A DNA stretch of 57,511 nucleotides from Rhodopila sp. (lineage in GTDB: Bacteria > Pseudomonadota > Alphaproteobacteria > Acetobacterales > Acetobacteraceae): NCBI GenBank assembly GCA_031291715.1, contig JARLIN010000039.1, forward strand, positions 1 through 57,511. Reading direction: 5' to 3'. Below the pieces are notes generated by a model. The model worked only from the letters and a program-made list of their open reading frames with translations, had not been told where the DNA came from and made no database searches. The translations under genes and the position numbers were made by a program. Shown piece by piece: positions 54,268 to 57,511 of the stretch (the stretch's first letter is position 1; every line of letters starts with the position of its first letter).

Positions 54268-55521
54268 TCAGGTCTTCTCGAAGTCGATCCGCTCGACCAC
54301 GGGAAGCCCTTGCAGGAACCGGCGGAGGCAATCGAGTCCCAATTCGACCGCGCCCAATCGGACCCATTCGCGTCCGCCCAGAATGCGCGAACGCCGGAAC
54401 TCGATCCGGTCGGCGGTGGCGATACCTATCCAGATCGTGCCGCCCAGGTCGATCCGGTCGGCGCCCTCATCCAGTTCGATCAGGACCGCCAGGGCATGGG
54501 TGGCGCCGGTAAGCTCGCGCGCGGCTTTCGCCACGGCCTCGGTGGTGTCCTGGTCGAGTTCGGGGGGAAGCGAGACGCCGAACAGCTTGTCCAGATGGCG
54601 CGCCACGGTGCCGTGACGGAAGACCTTCTCGGCGCCGGGCAGGTGGGCGATACGGGCGGCGATCTGGCCGGCGGTGAAGGTTTCCACCACCGTGAGGGTC
54701 GCCTGCTGCGCGGCCAGCGCCGCCAGGGTGACGCCTTCGAGTGTTTGGTCATCCTCGGCGAAGATGAAGTTGCCCAGGCGCTTCTTCACCTCGGCCGTGA
54801 CGGGCGCCAGCTTGCGGCGCACATCGTCCATGTCGGTGCCGCGCACGGTCAGCTTGGTCTCAAGCTGCGGGTAATGCGCGCGGAAACCCAGCTTGACGCC
54901 GCCGTCCGGGTCCAGTGCCTCCACCCCGGTCAGCAACTGGTCCACGTGGGATTCGCCCAGGCCGTAGGAGTGGAAACGCTTCAGATGGATGGATGCCGGC
55001 GCCCCGGAGCGGGCGAGGATGCGGGGGATTACCTGTTCCTCCAGCATCCGCCGGAGTTCGCGCGGCACGCCGGGGGTGAAGAAGAAGCGCGCTTTGCCGA
55101 TATTCAGGGCGAAGCCGCAGGCGGTGCCGATCGGGTTGTCGATCATTTCCGCTGTCGCCGGCAGCATGGCCTGCTTGACGTTGTTCGGTGGCATGGTGCG
55201 CATCCGGCGGGTGAAGAAACTCTCCATCTTCGCCAGCCATTCCTCGTGCAGGACCAGCTCGACTCCAGCGGCCTGGGCAGCGATCTCCTGCGACAGGTCA
55301 TCCACGGTCGGGCCCAGGCCGCCATTGACGATCACGGCATCGGCGCGCGTGGCGGCCAACTGAAAGGCGGCGAGCAGGGATTCCCGGTCGTCGCCGACGG
55401 TCGTGCCCCAGTGGACCGAAAGGCCGACGTCCTCCAGCTTTTGCGCCATGTAGGAGAAGTTAGTGTTGGTGATCTTGCCGGTCAGCACCTCATCGCCGGT
55501 GCAGATGATCTCGATGCGCAT
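54268..55521 (-). CDS. cinA: CinA family protein: molybdopterin-binding-like plus NMN amidohydrolase-like domain
   Basis: The 417-residue protein has normal CinA length. The N-terminal COG1058/MoCF domain is intact: IICTGDEVLTGKITNTN, VNGGLGPTVDDLS, FTPGVPRELRRML. The C-terminal CinA domain starts near 265, but its active-site block reads VVETFTAGQIA (278-288) instead of the usual AESCTGGLIA, so the catalytic Ser and the GG pair are replaced. The ATG at 55521 follows GGGGGAACGC; the longer frame to 55830 has no homology. Deamidation of NMN is the known role of the C-terminal domain and may be lost here. Confidence 0.85.
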   Translation of the reverse strand: MRIEIICTGDEVLTGKITNTNFSYMAQKLEDVGLSVHWGTTVGDDRESLLAAFQLAATRADAVIVNGGLGPTVDDLSQEIAAQAAGVELVLHEEWLAKMESFFTRRMRTMPPNNVKQAMLPATAEMIDNPIGTACGFALNIGKARFFFTPGVPRELRRMLEEQVIPRILARSGAPASIHLKRFHSYGLGESHVDQLLTGVEALDPDGGVKLGFRAHYPQLETKLTVRGTDMDDVRRKLAPVTAEVKKRLGNFIFAEDDQTLEGVTLAALAAQQATLTVVETFTAGQIAARIAHLPGAEKVFRHGTVARHLDKLFGVSLPPELDQDTTEAVAKAARELTGATHALAVLIELDEGADRIDLGGTIWIGIATADRIEFRRSRILGGREWVRLGAVELGLDCLRRFLQGLPVVERIDFEKT

Positions 55522-55683
55522 GCGTTCCCCCCATTGGTGGAGGCAGATTGGGGGGAAGCGGCGCGGGGGGCAAGCCGGTGCCGTGACGGGGCGCACGGGT
55601 TCAACCATTCCACTCGGAGCTGTCTTGAAGTATAGAAAACAAAGTGTTCCCGCGTTCGGCTGAAGCATCGGGAGTATCGTCGG

Positions 55684-56718
55684 ATGACGAATATTCTGTT
55701 CGCGACCAACCGTCAGCGTCTGCCCGATACTGCCGCCGGCGTGGCCGATTTTGGCGATACCACGGCTCAACCCGGTCCGGGGGGCTTGCTCTATGCCACC
55801 GCGGCGGTCGCCGGCATCATCACGACACAAGCCGATTCAGGCACGATCACGCAAATCTCCAACCCGAACCCGGGCATTTTCGCGGATGCGGATCTCAGGC
55901 CGGTGCTCGAATCCCAGAACGACGTTCTTGTGTTCGTGCACGGCTGCGCCAACGGTTTCCAGGATGCGATCAAACGTGCCGCCTATAACAAGGAATGGCT
56001 GGGTGCGGCTGCCGTTCCGGGCGTTGACACCGTTTTGGACGTTATCGCGTTCACCTGGCCAGCCAGGTCGTACACGATCGCCAACATCGTGGGCGACTAC
56101 ACCGATTACCGCCACGACCAGAGCGAGGCGCGCGCCTCAGCCGCGCATTTTTGTTTGTTTCTCCAGCAGATCCAGGCACTCCGCCAGCGTCTCGGTAACC
56201 GCCGCCTGAACCTGCTTTGCCACAGCATGGGCAACTACATGTTGGGCGGCGCGGTCGAGGCGCTGTTCACGAGCGGCGCGGCACCCGCGACACCACTGTT
56301 CGACGAGGTCATACTGGCCGCGGCGGATGAAACCGCGACCAGTTTCAGCACGCCGAATGGCGGGCGCCTCACCAATCTCTGGCGGCTGGGACGGGAGATC
56401 ACAGTCTATTTCAACAACGACGATATCGCGATGGCTCTCAGCCATATCGTCAATCAGGATTTCCGGCTTGGCTATGACGGGCCGCCGAACGCGGCGGATA
56501 CAGGCTTCTTCTCCCGAAACGTTTATGAGTTCGTCGATTGCACGGGGGTAGACGACTATATCAACAGCATTCTCCAGGCACCGGACCGTTCGCATCAATA
56601 TTACCGGCAGTCGCCGACGGTGCGTTCTGACATCGTCACCACCCTGGCTGGGGCCACTCCGGTGCGACCGCGTTATGACGGCGGCGCGAATATCTATTCG
56701 CTGTTTCCTCCGGCCTGA
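55684..56718 (+). CDS. DUF900-type alpha/beta hydrolase
   Basis: The 344-residue protein begins with a Met-rich-free cytoplasmic start and has a DUF900 (esterase/lipase-like) pattern: ILFATNRQR, VLVFVHGCANGFQDA (oxyanion region), VIAFTWPARSYTIANIVGDYTDYRHDQ and the nucleophile elbow LLCHSMGNYMLGG with Ser181. A C-terminal ESPAV-like region includes HIVNQDFRLGYDGPPN. Esterase activity on an unknown substrate is likely. It stands alone, convergent with the partial MFS gene. Confidence 0.8.
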   Translation: MTNILFATNRQRLPDTAAGVADFGDTTAQPGPGGLLYATAAVAGIITTQADSGTITQISNPNPGIFADADLRPVLESQNDVLVFVHGCANGFQDAIKRAAYNKEWLGAAAVPGVDTVLDVIAFTWPARSYTIANIVGDYTDYRHDQSEARASAAHFCLFLQQIQALRQRLGNRRLNLLCHSMGNYMLGGAVEALFTSGAAPATPLFDEVILAAADETATSFSTPNGGRLTNLWRLGREITVYFNNDDIAMALSHIVNQDFRLGYDGPPNAADTGFFSRNVYEFVDCTGVDDYINSILQAPDRSHQYYRQSPTVRSDIVTTLAGATPVRPRYDGGANIYSLFPPA

Positions 56719-56734
56719 CCGTTGCGATGTCGGG

Positions 56735-57511
56735 TTAACCTTGGGCCGGTGGTATCTGTGCGCTGTCGGTAATGCGCCGCGTCGCGGCCCAGAACATAAG
56801 AGCCGTGGCACTCGTCGCGGCCCCGAGCGCGCAAACGCCGAGCCAGCCGGCATGAGCATAGACCGTGGTCGAGGCAATCGCCCCAATGGCGCTGCCTATG
56901 GAATAGAAGACCATGTAGCCGCCGACCAGCCGACTGCGCGGCTCCGGTCGCACGGCGAAGATCATGCTCTGATTGGTGACGTGGACTGCCTGAATTGCCA
57001 AATCGAGCATGATCACCCCAAGGATCAACGCCCACAACGAGAAGCCGATGAAAGCAATCGGAATCCAGGCTGCTAGCAGGAGGGTGAGTGACACACCCGT
57101 TGTCCACTGACCCAGGCCCTGGTCGGCCAAGCGGCCTGCCCGCCCGGCGCCAAACGCGCCGGCTACGCCAGCAAGTCCGAACAATCCGACCTCGGTATGC
57201 GACAGCGAGAACGGCGGCGCGCTGAGCGGCAGCACCATGGGCGCCCATAGCTCGTTGAAGGTGGCAAAGATCAGAAGCGCAAGGACAGCGCGGACGCGGA
57301 GAATCGGCTCCTCGCGAAAGAGCGCGAACACTGAACCTACCAGTCTTGGGTAGGACGGCGCCTCCCTTGCCTTCTCATGAGGCGGAAGAATCCTCAGCAG
57401 AAGGCCGGCCAGGAGCAAAGTCAGAACGGCTGACGTCAGGTAGACCGAGCGCCAGCCGCCGAGATCGGTCAGCACGCCAGAGATGAAGCGGGCAAGTAGG
57501 ATGCCGATGAC
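56735..57511 (-). CDS. MFS transporter, C-terminal part (cut by window edge)
   Basis: The frame is open to the window end, so about 258 C-terminal residues are visible. Six to seven hydrophobic spans are present (SVYLTSAVLTLLLAGLLL, AVLALLIFATFNEL, LFGLAGVAGAFGAGRAGRLADQG with motif-A-like AGRLADQG, WIPIAFIGFSLWALILGVIML, MVFYSIGSAIGAIAS). The pattern AVHVTNQSMIF is typical of the YbcL/drug-exporter MFS group. Substrate unknown. Confidence 0.82.
   Translation of the reverse strand, partial: VIGILLARFISGVLTDLGGWRSVYLTSAVLTLLLAGLLLRILPPHEKAREAPSYPRLVGSVFALFREEPILRVRAVLALLIFATFNELWAPMVLPLSAPPFSLSHTEVGLFGLAGVAGAFGAGRAGRLADQGLGQWTTGVSLTLLLAAWIPIAFIGFSLWALILGVIMLDLAIQAVHVTNQSMIFAVRPEPRSRLVGGYMVFYSIGSAIGAIASTTVYAHAGWLGVCALGAATSATALMFWAATRRITDSAQIPPAQG

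Overview
The window is high-GC, gene-dense DNA. Its gene content and the ffs-dnaX-ybaB-recR order point to an alphaproteobacterium, most likely Rhodospirillales/Acetobacteraceae; this is inferred from gene families and order, with no 16S or tRNA gene in view. There is no sign of a prophage, CRISPR array or intact insertion sequence. Both ends cut genes: an amidase at the left and an MFS exporter at the right.

Layout. (1) 1-2719: an amide/ureide catabolism operon (AtzE-type amidase end, HpxZ-like protein, hydantoinase, DUF3830). (2) 2832-19152: an envelope-glycan locus. The minus-strand run starts with a GumD/WcaJ-type initiating sugar transferase and continues with a CpsD-like P-loop protein, a GINT1-like putative transferase, a GT4, a GumC/Wzz protein, an SDR, a GMC oxidoreductase, a fatty-acid hydroxylase/sterol desaturase and a CelD-type GNAT. 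An FAD oxidoreductase, an ATP-grasp protein and an ExeA-like membrane ATPase flank it. Export, flippase and polymerase genes are absent from the window. (3) 19682-23790: a class I CYP153 alkane hydroxylase operon (reductase, ferredoxin, P450) ending in an epoxide hydrolase. (4) 24027-30978: a sulfonate-scavenging operon with two complete ABC importers and SsuD. It is preceded by a Met/Cys-rich short ORF and by a hairpin that covers the next ribosome-binding site. (5) 30985-34578: a tandem-repeat island, SRP RNA, dnaX, ybaB and recR. (6) 34575-38334: isonitrile hydratase, a GlxA-type regulator and a PDZ/membrane/GAF protein. (7) 38588-43079: a small catabolic cluster (IclR regulator, VOC protein, lone Tat-type binding protein, SDR) followed by a frameshifted PRISE-type reductase pseudogene. 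(8) 43156-47865: an MHYT hybrid histidine kinase, an IS1595-type transposase relic, a HEPN-like protein and hypothetical genes. (9) 47890-57511: uvrB, a PhyH-type dioxygenase, a second initiating sugar transferase, an MFS transporter, cinA, a DUF900 hydrolase and a partial MFS gene.

How the parts fit. The catabolic modules suggest an environmental organism that uses alkanes, sulfonates, ureides and nitriles/isonitriles. The sulfonate importers feed SsuD, which releases sulfite; its flavin reductase SsuE is not in the window. In the P450 operon, electrons pass from NAD(P)H through the FAD reductase and ferredoxin to CYP153, and the coupled hydrolase could open epoxides made from terminal alkenes. 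In the glycan locus, GumD would load the first sugar on undecaprenyl phosphate, the GTs extend it, and the redox and acyltransfer enzymes probably modify the product or a lipid partner. The strongest leads for something undescribed are the sulfur-codon leader ORF and the oxidative-tailoring glycan locus.
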